The translations under genes and the position numbers were made by a program. Below are positions 1-9,728 of a stretch of 64,000 nt of DNA, piece by piece. Origin of the DNA: Xanthomonas citri pv. mangiferaeindicae (GTDB taxonomy: Bacteria; Pseudomonadota; Gammaproteobacteria; Xanthomonadales; Xanthomonadaceae); NCBI GenBank assembly GCA_002240395.1, contig CP016836.1, forward strand, positions 3,472,001 to 3,536,000, given 5' to 3'. A model generated the notes under the pieces. That model searched no databases. It was not told the origin of the DNA and worked only from the letters and a program-made list of their open reading frames with translations. Within the stretch, counting starts at the first letter, position 1, and each line of letters starts with the position of its first letter.

Positions 1-887
1 CAGCGCTTGGACGGCTGTTCGTGGGCCTCACGGCCGGTGCAGATCGCCGCGGTGATGGCCGCGATGTTGAAGGCATGCGAGCCGAACGGCGCCATCAGCA
101 GCGAGCCCAGGCCGGTCAACGTCACGATCGGATTGGCACTGGTCTTGAAGCCGTCGTTGCGCAGCACGAGCATGCCCGGCATGTACTGGCCGGTCAGCGT
201 GATCAAGAACAGCGGCAATGCGACGCTCAACAACGCGTTGAACGAGAACACCGGCGGGGTGAACACCGGTGCGGCCAATGCCAGGCGCAGCCCGGAAACA
301 TCGACCCGCCCCTGCAACAACAGGACCATCAGCCCCAGCACCAGGATGCCCACCACCGCATAGCGTGGCGACACCCGCTTGAGCACCAGGTAGGCGACGA
401 TCAGCACGCCCGCCAGCAGCGGGTCCAGGCTCACACCGGCAAAGGCACCGATGCCGAACTGCAGCAGGATGCCGGCCAGCAATCCGGCAGTCACACCCGG
501 CGGGATCAGCCGGATCACGCGCTCGAACCAGCCCGACACGCCCAGCAGCACGAAGGCAGCGGCCGAGATCAGGTAGGCGCCCACGGCTTCGGCGTACGGC
601 GTCGTGGCCAAGGCAGTGACCAAGAACGCCGCGGCCGGCGTCGACCAGGCGGTGATGATCGGCTCACGGGTCGTCCAGCTCAGCACGATGCCGGTGACGC
701 CCACCCCGATGGAGACCGCCCAGACCCACGAGGCCGTGAGTTCCGGACTCAGGCCAGCACTCTTGGCCGCCTGGAACACCAGGATGAAGGTGCCGCCATA
801 ATTGACGATGACGGAAATCAGCCCGGCGATGACCGGGTGCGGAAGGTCCTTCCAGTGAACGGACGCAGACGTGGGGGCATGGGCCAT
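1..887 (-). CDS. benE: BenE-family benzoate/H+ symporter (3' end cut by window edge)
   Basis: Translating the minus strand from the ATG at 887 gives an uninterrupted hydrophobic protein of about 295 residues that runs off the left edge. It begins MAHAPTSASVHWKDLPHPV, followed by many membrane segments, with small-residue-rich helices and the family-like stretch GSHAFNIAAITAAICTGREAH near the visible end. This matches BenE, an inner-membrane proton symporter for benzoate and similar aromatic acids, which is normally about 390-400 residues. It is transcribed divergently from the MocR-type regulator at 947, with 59 bases between the two starts, so that regulator may control it. Substrate is inferred from family only; no aromatic-degradation genes are visible here. 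Confidence 0.8.
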   Translation of the reverse strand, partial: MAHAPTSASVHWKDLPHPVIAGLISVIVNYGGTFILVFQAAKSAGLSPELTASWVWAVSIGVGVTGIVLSWTTREPIITAWSTPAAAFLVTALATTPYAEAVGAYLISAAAFVLLGVSGWFERVIRLIPPGVTAGLLAGILLQFGIGAFAGVSLDPLLAGVLIVAYLVLKRVSPRYAVVGILVLGLMVLLLQGRVDVSGLRLALAAPVFTPPVFSFNALLSVALPLFLITLTGQYMPGMLVLRNDGFKTSANPIVTLTGLGSLLMAPFGSHAFNIAAITAAICTGREAHEQPSKR

Positions 888-946
888 GGGGAACGGACGA
901 CTCCTACAGCGGCATTGAGCTTGCGGCGCCTATTTATAGGCGGACA

Positions 947-2487
947 ATGGCCCGATTCGCCCAGCCACTTTCCGGCGATGGAGCAGACCACTTGTTCAAG
1001 CACGCCCAACTCGAGTCGGTGAAAGCCGCAATCGGCGACCCCGCGCAGCGCGCCTTGCCGCTGCACCTGCGGGTGCAACGCGCGGTGCGCCAATTGATTC
1101 TCGACGGCATGCTGGATATCGGCAGGCCGCTGCCGGCGTCACGGGCCTTGGCGACATCGCTCGGGGTCTCGCGCGACACCGTCGAGACTGCCTACGGCCA
1201 ACTGCACGCCGAAGGCTTCATCGAACGGCGCGTGGGCAGCGGCAGCTTCGTGTCCGAACGCGCGCAGCGCCTGCCCGGCCGTGGCAAGGCACGCCGCGCG
1301 CGCACCGACCGCACCGCCCCGCGCCTGAGCCAACGCGGCAGCGCCCTGTTCCAGCGCGGCGGCGTGCGCGATTTCCCGGCGCCACGCGCCTTCGTGCCTG
1401 GTGTACCGGAAACCCGCAGCTTTCCGCTGGCGACCTGGGAACGGCTCGAGCGTCAGGTCTTGAAGGAGTACGGCACCCGGGCCCTGCTGCACAGCCCGGC
1501 CCAGGGCATGGCACCGCTGCGGCAGGCCATCGCCGACTACGTCAACCTCGAACGCGGCGCGCGCGCCACGCCCGATCGCGTGCTGGTGTTGACCAGCTCC
1601 CAACAGGCCCTGACCCTGTGCGCCACGCTGCTGCTCGATGCCGGCGAGCGGATCCTGCTCGAAGACCCCGGCTACCACGGTGCCCGTAAGGCATTCGAGG
1701 CCGCGGGCCTGCAATGCGTGCCCGTACCGGTCGATGCGCACGGCCTGCAGGTCGCCCCCCTGCTCGACGCCAGCCGGCAGCCCGGCGCCCCTGCGCGTGC
1801 GGTGTTCCTGACACCGTCGCACCAGTTCCCGACCGGGGCGACGCTGGCCTTGGACCGCCGCCTGGCGATCATCGACTGGGCGCGGGAGCAGCAGGGTTGG
1901 ATCATCGAGGACGACTACGACAGCGAGTTCCATTACGCGGGCAAGCCGACCGCCTGTGTGCAGGGACTCGATCCGCACGAACGCACGCTCTACATCGGCA
2001 CCTTCACCAAATCGCTGTTCCCCGGCCTTCGCATCGGCTACATGGTGCTGCCCCGTCCCTGGTCGCACCGATGACCGCGGCCCGCACCCTGCTCGACGGC
2101 CACAGCGCCCCGATCCCGCAACTCACGCTGGCCCGCTTCATCGAAGGCGGCCATTTCGGCGCCCATGTGCGCAGCATGCGCGCCGTCTATGCCGAGCGGC
2201 GGGACCGCCTGGCCGCGCTGGTCCGCAAACATCTGTCCGACGACCTGGAACCCCGGGTCCCGGCCGGCGGCATGCAGATGCCGTGCCTGTTCGTCCGTGT
2301 CCTGTCCGAACCTGAGGCCGTGGACGCCGCGCACCGCGCTGGCATCGACCTGCTCGGCCTGAGCACGCTCTGTGCTTCGGAGGCCCCCACATCGGGCTTT
2401 CTGATGGGCTTTGCCGCCCATGCTCCGCAGGAGCTCGAAGCCGGGGTCAAGACATTGGCGAAGGTATTGCGGTCGCTGCATCGTTGA
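947..2487 (+). pseudogene. MocR/PdxR-type GntR regulator with aminotransferase domain, one-base frameshift
   Basis: The first reading frame (947-2074) has a GntR winged helix at about residues 30-100 (LILDGMLDIGRPLPASRALA) followed by a fold-type I aminotransferase domain with the EDDYDSEFHY motif and the PLP-lysine motif TFTKSLFPGLRIGY (K355). It stops at 2072-2074 just after GYMVLPRP. The rest of the domain (LVAPMTAARTLLDGHS to LRSLHR) continues one frame away to 2487. Adding one C to the CCC run at 2057-2059 restores a single protein of about 513 residues, the normal MocR length. MocR proteins are PLP-responsive transcription factors; the divergent benE-like gene is a plausible target. The break is either a true loss of function or an assembly error. 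Confidence 0.85.
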
Positions 2488-2541
2488 GTCGATCCGAGCC
2501 CGGCAAGACAACGAGGCACGTCGATGCGAGACGACGCAGCG

Positions 2542-3702
2542 CTATTCCGCCGGTGCCGTCGAGCGCGCGTCGGGCCAGGCATCGACCTCGGTCTCGTCAA
2601 TCGCCGGAAACAGACCCGCACCCGTCTGGCCCGCCTCGGCAAACGCACGATCCTGCGTCTTGTCGCCGTGCGGGCGCGCACCATCGGCACGACGCTGTGC
2701 CACCGCCCAGTCCATCGCGTGTCGCATGCGCGCAATGGCATGCCGGCTTGCCGGCTCGGTATCGCCGTAGGCATGGAACTCGTGGGTCATGTGGTCCCAG
2801 ACATCCAGGCGCACGCCTGCCCCCTGGCCGACGGCCTGCTTGGCGAACGCCCGGATCATGTCCACCAGAATCTCCTTGTCGCCCGCCTGGATGTACAGCG
2901 GCGCAGTGCCGCCGAAGTCCTGTCCCATCGGCGAAAGCGCCGCATCGGTGTAGTCCGCACCGCCCTTCAACCACTTGCCGTACTGCAGGGTCTGATAGCC
3001 CTGCACCATGTCGTAGCGGTCGTTTCCAAACTGGCTCTCGCCCAATCGCCCGATGTAGGTCCACGGACTGATCGCGATCGCCAGCAGCGGCTGCGGCAGT
3101 TCCGCCGCGCGCAGCGCAGCCAGGGTCATCAGCACAAGATGCCCACCCGCCGAATCACCGCAGAGAATCAGGTCCGACGGCGCGATTCCCGTCGTCACCA
3201 GACGCCGGTAAGCAGACAGCGCATCGTCGAGCTGCGCCGGATGCGCATGCTCAGGCGTCATCCGGTATTCCAGCGAGAAGATCCGCACCTGCAGCATATG
3301 CGCCAACATCGCAATGAAGTTGCGCGTCACCGCGGCATGGAAGGTATAGCCGCCGCCGTGGAAGTACAGCATCGTCAGCGCGCCCGTGTACCCCTTCGGG
3401 GTGAACCACGCACCGGGCGGCTCGCCTGCCCCGCTCTGCCGGATGTCCACGGGCGGCGGCGAGCCGGCAATCGTCAAGCAACTGTCGAAGTAGGCGCGCC
3501 CCTCTGCGATCTGGTCCAGCGAAAAGGCGTGATTGAATTGGCGGCGATAGAACAATGTCCCGATTTCAAACGGCACCGACCACTCGGCCACCAATGGTTT
3601 GCCGATCGCGCGGCGCACAAGCACCATCAACGAGGTGGTCAGCAGCACCCAGGCGCTCCGCAATCGATGTGATAGCTTCCCCTGGAATACGGTTCTGGTC
3701 AT
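2542..3702 (-). CDS. Alpha/beta-hydrolase, HSL-type esterase/lipase
   Basis: A 386-residue alpha/beta-hydrolase of the hormone-sensitive-lipase family. The oxyanion-hole motif HGGG lies at residues 115-118, the nucleophile elbow GDSAGG puts the serine at 184, and DKEILVD (D281) and HMTHEFH (H307) supply the likely acid and base. Residues 15-32 form a hydrophobic N-terminal segment that may be a membrane anchor. I chose the ATG at 3702 because upstream starts would overlap the divergent AraC gene; an ATG at 3753 is the alternative. Esterases of this family hydrolyse short-chain acyl esters; the natural substrate is unknown. The divergent AraC regulator 49 bases away probably controls it. Confidence 0.8.
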   Translation of the reverse strand: MTRTVFQGKLSHRLRSAWVLLTTSLMVLVRRAIGKPLVAEWSVPFEIGTLFYRRQFNHAFSLDQIAEGRAYFDSCLTIAGSPPPVDIRQSGAGEPPGAWFTPKGYTGALTMLYFHGGGYTFHAAVTRNFIAMLAHMLQVRIFSLEYRMTPEHAHPAQLDDALSAYRRLVTTGIAPSDLILCGDSAGGHLVLMTLAALRAAELPQPLLAIAISPWTYIGRLGESQFGNDRYDMVQGYQTLQYGKWLKGGADYTDAALSPMGQDFGGTAPLYIQAGDKEILVDMIRAFAKQAVGQGAGVRLDVWDHMTHEFHAYGDTEPASRHAIARMRHAMDWAVAQRRADGARPHGDKTQDRAFAEAGQTGAGLFPAIDETEVDAWPDARSTAPAE

Positions 3703-3751
3703 GGCGTCTTGCTCGACAGGTCCGGTGGATGACGGTGGGATTGTCGAAGGC

Positions 3752-4681
3752 ATGAGAAGCGCCGGTATAGAACGCAAGCGACACGTCGGGCGGCCGTCGG
3801 AAGCGGCCCGATTGCACTTCCCGCCCTCTGCCTTGACCGGTTGCGTCCATATCGCGATCGAGCGGGACACGCGCGGCTTGGCGCTCACATCCGCCGAGCG
3901 GATCAACATGTATCCCGCCTCGCCCCTGCCCTCCGTGTCCTGGATCCTCGACGGACACTTGCATATGGTCGACATCGAGGGCGGCGCGCCCGTCCAGGTC
4001 CGCGCCGAGCCGCTGCCGACCCTCGTGTTCGCCGGCCCGTTCCGCAAGCCCGCCGCCAGCTGGTCACCCGGCCCGATCCACGCGTTGATGGTCAGCTTCT
4101 ACCCCGATGCACTGGCGCGGCTATGGGGCATCCGACTGCAGGACTACGTGGACACCGTCATCCCTGCCGAACAGGTGCTGCCCGCTGAAGCGCTGGCCGC
4201 ACTGTCGGGCATCGGCGCCTCCGATGCACCGCTCGATACGCTGGAAGCCCGCTTGACGCCGCTGTGGCAAGACGCCCAGCAGGCCACTGACATCGTGGGG
4301 ATCCGCAGTTGGCTGACCTCGCTGACTGCGCGGGGCGCACGCACCCGACTCGGCGTGGGCATGCGCCAGGTGCAGCGCCGGATCAAGCATCTGACCGGAC
4401 AGAGCCAACGCGATCTGGATCTGTACGCGCGCATTGAAGGGGCCTTCGAATACGCCGCCCGTCATGCGCAGGATCTGGCTACAGTTGCCGCGAACGCCGG
4501 CTACAGCGATCAATCCCACCTGGGGCGCGAAGTGAAGCGCGTGACCGGACTGTCGGCGCGGCAGCTGCGCGACAAGACTTGGCAGGACGAGGCGTTCTGG
4601 CTCTACAGACTGCTGGATGCGAGCGCTCGAAACGCATCGACGTCATGCACACGGCCGCAGACGCCAGATCCGACGGTCTGA
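3752..4681 (+). CDS. AraC-family transcriptional regulator
   Basis: A 309-residue protein with an N-terminal ligand-type domain and a C-terminal AraC/XylS DNA-binding domain over roughly residues 185-265. The second helix-turn-helix is clear in LATVAANAGYSDQSHLGRE followed by VKRVTGLSARQLR, the usual AraC signature of a phenylalanine-poor variant. The start at 3752 leaves 49 bases to the divergent esterase at 3702, so the pair likely shares a promoter region. The same reading frame is open back to 3599, but that would run inside the esterase, so I prefer the shorter form. Inducer unknown. Confidence 0.8.
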   Translation: MRSAGIERKRHVGRPSEAARLHFPPSALTGCVHIAIERDTRGLALTSAERINMYPASPLPSVSWILDGHLHMVDIEGGAPVQVRAEPLPTLVFAGPFRKPAASWSPGPIHALMVSFYPDALARLWGIRLQDYVDTVIPAEQVLPAEALAALSGIGASDAPLDTLEARLTPLWQDAQQATDIVGIRSWLTSLTARGARTRLGVGMRQVQRRIKHLTGQSQRDLDLYARIEGAFEYAARHAQDLATVAANAGYSDQSHLGREVKRVTGLSARQLRDKTWQDEAFWLYRLLDASARNASTSCTRPQTPDPTV

Positions 4682-4809
4682 TCCGCTTGGAGTAAGTAAG
4701 GACTTAAGCCATCTCCTGGGTCCCCGCCCCGATGACATGGACGCTTCGACACCTCGATCCGCATCGCCGACACGGCCACCACGTTTTGAACGCGCACACG
4801 ACCTGCATC

Positions 4810-6150
4810 TTACGGCGACATCTCACCGAGCGATCTGGCTGCCTGCTCGAGCCCGCCGAGAATGGCGTCAAGGACGCGCGGCGAGAAGTCGTGCGGCAAA
4901 TCGGCTTGCACCTCAGTGATGGCAGCTGGCGTTCGCGCGAGCAGGTCTTCGATGATCGGCTCGGCCGTCGCCGCATAGCCGACCTGTCGCGCGGTGCTAC
5001 TGAAGTGCCGGCGCTGAATGCTTTGCATGGCGTAATGCCGTTTCTTGCCGAGCAGCGCCATCGCCGACTTGATGTCATACGGCGACCACTGGCTCGGACC
5101 ATCGCCAAGCACCGGGTAGACCGACATCACGTCGTACAGCGGCGTCAGTTGGAAGCGGCCGCGAGGCAGAAGCTGCAGGCTGAAGTTCTTGGCATGGCCG
5201 TCGGGTGCACGCAGCAACCAGAACAGCACCTGCGCGGCCATCAACGTCTTCATGTCGGCCTCGGCATTCACCGACTGCCGCAGCGTCCCAAACAACGCCT
5301 TCAGCCCTGGACCGCCCTCGTTCTCGTACTTGCGCAAAGGCGAGCAGCCCTCGACCTGGCAGAAGTCCTCCTGCGGCAGACGCATCAGCCATTGGCCATC
5401 GGGGGCGACGCGCCGGTCGAAGCGTGTCACCACCAGCACGCGCTGGCGGCCAAATGTCGCAATGCGCGCCTCGGCCACGGGCAATCCGTAGGCTTTGAGC
5501 AAGCGCAGGCACAACCATTCGTTGTCGACAGAGGTACTGAAGTCCGCGCGCCGCCCCCCCGTCAGACCAAGCGGAAGCTTGAAGATGTGGCTCGTCGGGG
5601 TGGCGCCACGCGGGGCCAGCCATTGCCCATCCCACCACAGGAAGGCCGTCTTCTCCTGCGCGCCGGCCAGCGAGATGCGGAAGTCTGCATCTGGGTCTCG
5701 CGCCGCCGCGAACGCTGATGGCGACACGGTTTCGATCAGGTGCCGCTCGATTGCGTCCTCGGACAGGGATGTCCCCTCGATTCGATCGAAACCGATGGGC
5801 GCCTCGTCCTCGTCCAGGAGCTGGACAGCACCTACGCAGTCACGGCCGACGGCCTTGAGCAGGTCGAAGGGTTCGGTCGAGCCCGTCCTGAAGCGCTCGG
5901 CCACCCGGCGCCGGATGGCGTCGCTGTCAGGCAACAGGTTGTCGAAGAAATGGGCGACCTTCTCGCCCTTGAGTGGCAGGTTCTGCAGCGTGAACGGCAG
6001 CGACAAGGACAGTGGTCGGCCGACATCGGCGTCACGCCAGTCGGCGTCGTACTGGAGCTCCATCTCCCCGCGCGCGGGGATGGTCCACCTGCCGACGCGG
6101 ACACCGTTGGTCCAGATGGACAAGCTGCGGCTGTGCGATCGACGTCCCAT
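4810..6150 (-). CDS. hipA: HipA-family serine/threonine kinase toxin
   Basis: A 446-residue HipA-like kinase. Visible family landmarks are the N-terminal domain with FFDNLLPDSDAIRRR (68-82), the SLAGAQEK loop (160-167), HIFKLP (188-193), VVTRFDRR (240-247), the catalytic segment PDGHAKNFSL with D317 and N322, and the metal-binding LTPLYDV (D340). In Escherichia coli HipA phosphorylates glutamyl-tRNA synthetase and causes growth arrest; the target here is inferred. The start at 6150 lies one base after the stop of hipB, so the two are translated from one message, antitoxin first. Both N- and C-terminal regions are present, so this looks like a full-length toxin. Confidence 0.88.
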   Translation of the reverse strand: MGRRSHSRSLSIWTNGVRVGRWTIPARGEMELQYDADWRDADVGRPLSLSLPFTLQNLPLKGEKVAHFFDNLLPDSDAIRRRVAERFRTGSTEPFDLLKAVGRDCVGAVQLLDEDEAPIGFDRIEGTSLSEDAIERHLIETVSPSAFAAARDPDADFRISLAGAQEKTAFLWWDGQWLAPRGATPTSHIFKLPLGLTGGRRADFSTSVDNEWLCLRLLKAYGLPVAEARIATFGRQRVLVVTRFDRRVAPDGQWLMRLPQEDFCQVEGCSPLRKYENEGGPGLKALFGTLRQSVNAEADMKTLMAAQVLFWLLRAPDGHAKNFSLQLLPRGRFQLTPLYDVMSVYPVLGDGPSQWSPYDIKSAMALLGKKRHYAMQSIQRRHFSSTARQVGYAATAEPIIEDLLARTPAAITEVQADLPHDFSPRVLDAILGGLEQAARSLGEMSP

Positions 6151-6151
6151 C

Positions 6152-6412
6152 TCACCAGTCCGTGGTTGCCGACGAGGATGCAGGGGCGCCCCGCCGCCCC
6201 ATACCCAACTCCAGGCCCAGTGCCGCGCACCAGGCAAGCAACTGCGCCACGCTCATCTCGTGCGCATTGAGTTCAAGGTGCGACACTCGCGACTGGCTCA
6301 GGCCCAGCCTCGACGCCAGCGTCGCCTGGGTCAGCCCCTGCGCTTTACGCGTGGCCTGCAGCAGGGCCCCAAGTTGCGTACTCGTCAGCAAGGGATGAGG
6401 CATGGTCGGCAT
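6152..6412 (-). CDS. hipB: HipB-like XRE antitoxin
   Basis: An 86-residue protein with a Cro/CI helix-turn-helix over about residues 15-65 (ATRKAQGLTQATLASRLGLS, then QSRVSHLE). It immediately precedes hipA, as HipB antitoxins do; HipB binds HipA and represses the operon. A second ATG three codons in is possible. The basic, alanine/serine-rich tail ends TTDW, and a C-terminal tryptophan is also the degradation-linked residue of E. coli HipB. Two tandem operator-like repeats lie just upstream at 6428-6479. Confidence 0.85.
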   Translation of the reverse strand: MPTMPHPLLTSTQLGALLQATRKAQGLTQATLASRLGLSQSRVSHLELNAHEMSVAQLLAWCAALGLELGMGRRGAPASSSATTDW

Positions 6413-6427
6413 CGCGATACCCGATAT

Positions 6428-6479
6428 CGAGGTAAATGCAATTTAGCTGGATTCAGGGTAAAAGCAAAATACCTGGATT
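6428..6479 (-). promoter_or_regulatory. Two tandem 26-bp hipBA operator repeats
   Basis: Two directly adjacent 26-base units, 6428-6453 and 6454-6479, match at 20 of 26 positions. Each contains a partial palindrome: GGTAAA, five bases, TTTAGC in the first and GGTA, nine bases, TACC in the second. They lie 15 bases upstream of the hipB start, where a HipB dimer would be expected to repress its own promoter. E. coli hipBA also has repeated palindromic operators, but with a different sequence. Binding is inferred from position and symmetry. Confidence 0.6.
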
Positions 6480-6501
6480 TCAACTAAAACTCACCGCTCT
6501 T

Positions 6502-7425
6502 TCAGTTGCTCGAGGTCGCACCCGCCGCCTGGAACAGCTGCTTGCGGAACCACACACTGGCGGCATCGTCCCGGCTGCGCGGATGCCAGTAGGCGCTGAT
6601 CGTGACCTTGGGTAGCGCCAGCGGCGGTGCGAACAGGTCCAGCGAGGCGCCGAAGCGCTGCAGCAAGCGCCCGGGCAGCGTGCACAGCAGATCGGTGTTG
6701 GCGACCAGCGCCGGCGCTGTCGCGTAGCTCTCGGTGGACATGACGACCTGGCGGCGACGGCCCAGCTTGGCGAGCGCCGTATCCATGAAGCCCGAGAACG
6801 GATCGCCGGTGGACGAGACCACCAGATGCGCCGCCGCGCAGAACGCCGACAGGCTCAGCTTGCGGCCGCCGCGCGGGTGCCCCTTGCGTTGGGCGGTGAG
6901 GAATGTGTCGGTGAACAAGGTCCGCCCCACCCAGCCGTGCTCGGCAACATCGCTGAGCCCGACGAACACATCCACCTCGCCCTGTTCCAGTTGCGCGGGC
7001 AAGGCCTGCATGTCCGGGAGCGCGAAACGGACGCGCACCTGCGGTGCCTGCGCCTGCAAACGGTTGACCAGGTCGGAGCCCAGCATCAGGGCGGGATTGT
7101 CGTGCAACGCGACGACAAAGGTCCGCTGACTGGTGCGGGGATCGAACGTCGCCGGTGCGAGCAGGTCCACAATGCCACGCAAGACATCGCCCAATATCGG
7201 CCGCAAGGCCAGCGCCCGTGGCGTCGGCACCACGCCCCGACCATTGGGCGCAGCGACGAACAGCCGATCGCCGAAGACCTGCCGCAGCCGCGTCAGCCGG
7301 GCCGACATCGCCGGCTGGCTGATGCCCAGCCGCTGCGCCGCATGGGTGATGTTCTGATCGGCCAGCAACGCATCGAGCGTCAGCAGCAGGTCCATATCCA
7401 GACCGGGCGGCAAGGCGGCGCGCAT
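6502..7425 (-). CDS. LysR-family transcriptional regulator
   Basis: A LysR regulator of about 307 residues. The N-terminal winged helix is clear (LLTLDALLADQNITHAAQRL, then GISQPAMSARLTRLRQVFGD), followed by a substrate-binding domain beginning TFVVALHDNPALML. The start MRAALPPGLD at 7425 is chosen because it sits eight bases after the stop of the upstream metallo-hydrolase gene; a longer frame opens at 7473 but overlaps that gene. Being in the same direction and almost touching, it is probably co-transcribed with the hydrolase instead of divergent from its target, which is less usual for LysR genes. Confidence 0.82.
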   Translation of the reverse strand: MRAALPPGLDMDLLLTLDALLADQNITHAAQRLGISQPAMSARLTRLRQVFGDRLFVAAPNGRGVVPTPRALALRPILGDVLRGIVDLLAPATFDPRTSQRTFVVALHDNPALMLGSDLVNRLQAQAPQVRVRFALPDMQALPAQLEQGEVDVFVGLSDVAEHGWVGRTLFTDTFLTAQRKGHPRGGRKLSLSAFCAAAHLVVSSTGDPFSGFMDTALAKLGRRRQVVMSTESYATAPALVANTDLLCTLPGRLLQRFGASLDLFAPPLALPKVTISAYWHPRSRDDAASVWFRKQLFQAAGATSSN

Positions 7426-7433
7426 CGACAACG

Positions 7434-8411
7434 TTAAGGGTCCTGGCGATTGGTGTAGGTGATCGGCACCCAATCATAGCCACCGTCCACACCGGCCCGG
7501 ACGTGACCGATGCCGGGGAACGGCAGATGCGGCGCGGCGATCAACGTGCGCTCGCGCGCGAACGTGGCGAACTGCCCCTGGCGCACCGACTTCGCGCCCG
7601 CAGGATCCTGGTCGTAGGCGATCGTGACGCCGGGCTTGGGAAACTGCACGGCCGCCGCATGGATGAGGTCACCAACGAAGGTCACGCTTTCGCCGGCGCT
7701 GTCGAGGCGGTAGAACGCGGACCCGGGCGTGTGTCCCGGATGCACCGTGCCGGTGATACCCGGCAGCACCTGCTGCGTGCCCGAGAACATGGCGACCTGA
7801 TCGGCCTCGAGGTACGGCTTCAAGGTCATCCGGGCGATCTCGAAGTACTGCACGTCGTAGCCGCTCTCGCGACGGGCATCGTCGTCGAAGAAGAAGTCCA
7901 CGTCCGGCTTGCCGACGTGCACCACAGCATTGGGAAACACGCGCTCGCCATCGCGCACCAGCCCGGCTGCATGGTCGGAATGGGCGTGCGTGAGCAGCAC
8001 GTCGGTCACATCCTCCGGGCGCAGGCCCTGGGCGGCCAAGCTCTCGATCAGACGGCCGCCATTGCCAGGCCCGAACACCTGCCCGGCGCCGGTATCGACC
8101 AGCACGTGATGGCCGGGCAGTTCGACCAGGAAGACATTGATGGACACCTCGATCGGATTGCGCTCGAAGTTGCGCGCCAGCAGATCGTCAATGTCCTGTG
8201 GCGTCGTGCCCTGCAGCAACTGGTGCAGGTCCTGCGCCACCGTACCATCGGTCAACGCGGTGACGTTGACCTCGCCGATGCGCACGCGATAGCCGCCGGC
8301 CTGCTGCTGCATCAGCTGCGATGGGGGATCGGCCTGGGCGGGACTGACGGGAAACTGCAACAACACGGCGGCCATCAGCGCGGCCGCGAGCGGCGTCCTG
8401 GACAGAGACAT
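7434..8411 (-). CDS. Exported MBL-fold metallo-hydrolase
   Basis: A 325-residue metallo-beta-lactamase-fold protein with an N-terminal signal peptide (about residues 1-27, ending PAQA). The zinc motif HAHSDH gives H142, H144, D146 and H147; further ligands are in HPGHTPGS and GDLIHAA. The domain layout resembles AHL-lactonase-like and similar periplasmic hydrolases; substrate is not decided. The start at 8411 is chosen because it places the signal peptide at the N-terminus. The next gene, a LysR regulator, begins eight bases downstream. Confidence 0.82.
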   Translation of the reverse strand: MSLSRTPLAAALMAAVLLQFPVSPAQADPPSQLMQQQAGGYRVRIGEVNVTALTDGTVAQDLHQLLQGTTPQDIDDLLARNFERNPIEVSINVFLVELPGHHVLVDTGAGQVFGPGNGGRLIESLAAQGLRPEDVTDVLLTHAHSDHAAGLVRDGERVFPNAVVHVGKPDVDFFFDDDARRESGYDVQYFEIARMTLKPYLEADQVAMFSGTQQVLPGITGTVHPGHTPGSAFYRLDSAGESVTFVGDLIHAAAVQFPKPGVTIAYDQDPAGAKSVRQGQFATFARERTLIAAPHLPFPGIGHVRAGVDGGYDWVPITYTNRQDP

Positions 8412-8516
8412 GTGCAATGCGCTCCGGAAAAAGGGATGCGCCATCGTAGGCACCGCCCCCGTCATCCAACCAGACAGCTGCAATCGATAGGCGTCATCCA
8501 CGCCATGGATAGCGCG

Positions 8517-9728
8517 TCAGTGCGCTTGCGCGCGGCGCAACACCTCCGCATGCGCGAACAGCGCCTTGAGAATGCCGTCGTAAGCCTTCTCCGTATCCGC
8601 GCCCGAGGTGTTCGTGAAGAAAATCACCCCGGTGCGTAGATCGGGCGTGGCCAGCATCTCGGTTTTCATGCCCGGATCGCTGCCACCGTGCCCGACGTAT
8701 CGGGTGTTGTACTTCGTCTGCCAGAACAAGCCGGAGTTCTTCTCGGCGATATCGACATTGCCGGGCTTGTGGGTGGGCGTGAACTGCAGGCGCAGCATCT
8801 CGTCCACCGAGTTCTGCTGCAGCACGCGGTTTTCGTTCCCCTGTCCGCGATTGAGCAGCGCGATGAAGAATTTCGACAGATCCTCGACCGAGGTCCGCAG
8901 ACCGCCATCGGGCCACGTGGTCACGGTGTAGGGCTGGATCGCAATCGCCATCTCGTCCTGCGCCAGGTACAGCGTCGCGTCCGGCGTCGAGCCGGCGGGG
9001 GCCAAGTGCCAACGCGTGCTGCGCATGCCCAGCGGCTCGAACAGATGGCGTTGCGTGTAGCGCGCCAGCGGCTCGCCCGTGACGTGCTCGACGATGTAGC
9101 CGGCCAGGCCGGCCCCGATGTTGGAATAGTCGCGCGCCGCGCCCGGGGCCGCGGACAGGAAATTCTCGGGCGCGTAGTCGGCGCCACCGACAGCCAAGTA
9201 GCCTTTGAGGAACTCTCCCAAGGGCTGCGGCGCGTCGCGTCCGAAGTAATAGCTGGCCGCGTACACCGGCCAGCGATCGCTGATGCTGGAGGTGTGGGTC
9301 GCCAGCTGTCGCAGCGTGATCGGCTGATCCGGATGATGCGGGTTGCGGACCGCGAACGGCATGTAGCCGCTCACGTCCGCATCGAGCGACAACCGCCCCT
9401 CCTCTTGGGCCCGCATCATTGCCGCACCCACGACGGACTTGCTGATGGACGCGATGTTCATCACCGTGTCCGTGGTGAACGGCCGGCCCGATTCCCGATC
9501 GGCCAGGCCATAGCCGCCCCGCCACACCACCTTGCCATCCACAATGACCGCGGCGGCAACCCCGACCAAGTGGCCCTCGGCCATCTGGCGCTGGATCTCG
9601 GCGTCGAGCGTCGCGACGTCGGCAGGCACAGCGGCGAGCGCTTCAGGCGTCTGCGCAGTCGACGTCGTCGCGTGGAGGCCGAGCAGCGCAGCAAGAAGGC
9701 CAGGAAGAACTGCGTAGCGGACGGCCAT
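8517..9728 (-). CDS. Exported serine beta-lactamase-like hydrolase
   Basis: A 403-residue protein of the class C beta-lactamase/penicillin-binding-protein family (COG1680). It has a signal peptide (residues 1-25, ending STAQ), the active-site SISK motif (S94, K97), the YSN motif (Y201-N203) and a C-terminal HGG motif in VGHGGSDPG. Members are often peptidases or esterases instead of true antibiotic-destroying enzymes. The start at 9728 is chosen for the signal peptide. It lies 105 bases upstream of the metallo-hydrolase gene in the same direction. Confidence 0.82.
   Translation of the reverse strand: MAVRYAVLPGLLAALLGLHATTSTAQTPEALAAVPADVATLDAEIQRQMAEGHLVGVAAAVIVDGKVVWRGGYGLADRESGRPFTTDTVMNIASISKSVVGAAMMRAQEEGRLSLDADVSGYMPFAVRNPHHPDQPITLRQLATHTSSISDRWPVYAASYYFGRDAPQPLGEFLKGYLAVGGADYAPENFLSAAPGAARDYSNIGAGLAGYIVEHVTGEPLARYTQRHLFEPLGMRSTRWHLAPAGSTPDATLYLAQDEMAIAIQPYTVTTWPDGGLRTSVEDLSKFFIALLNRGQGNENRVLQQNSVDEMLRLQFTPTHKPGNVDIAEKNSGLFWQTKYNTRYVGHGGSDPGMKTEMLATPDLRTGVIFFTNTSGADTEKAYDGILKALFAHAEVLRRAQAH

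Noticed and set aside
21..1022. Long plus-strand frame opposite the benE-like gene
   Set aside because: Its residues are rich in Arg, Gln, His and Gly with no domain pattern, as expected for the reverse side of a GC-rich gene.
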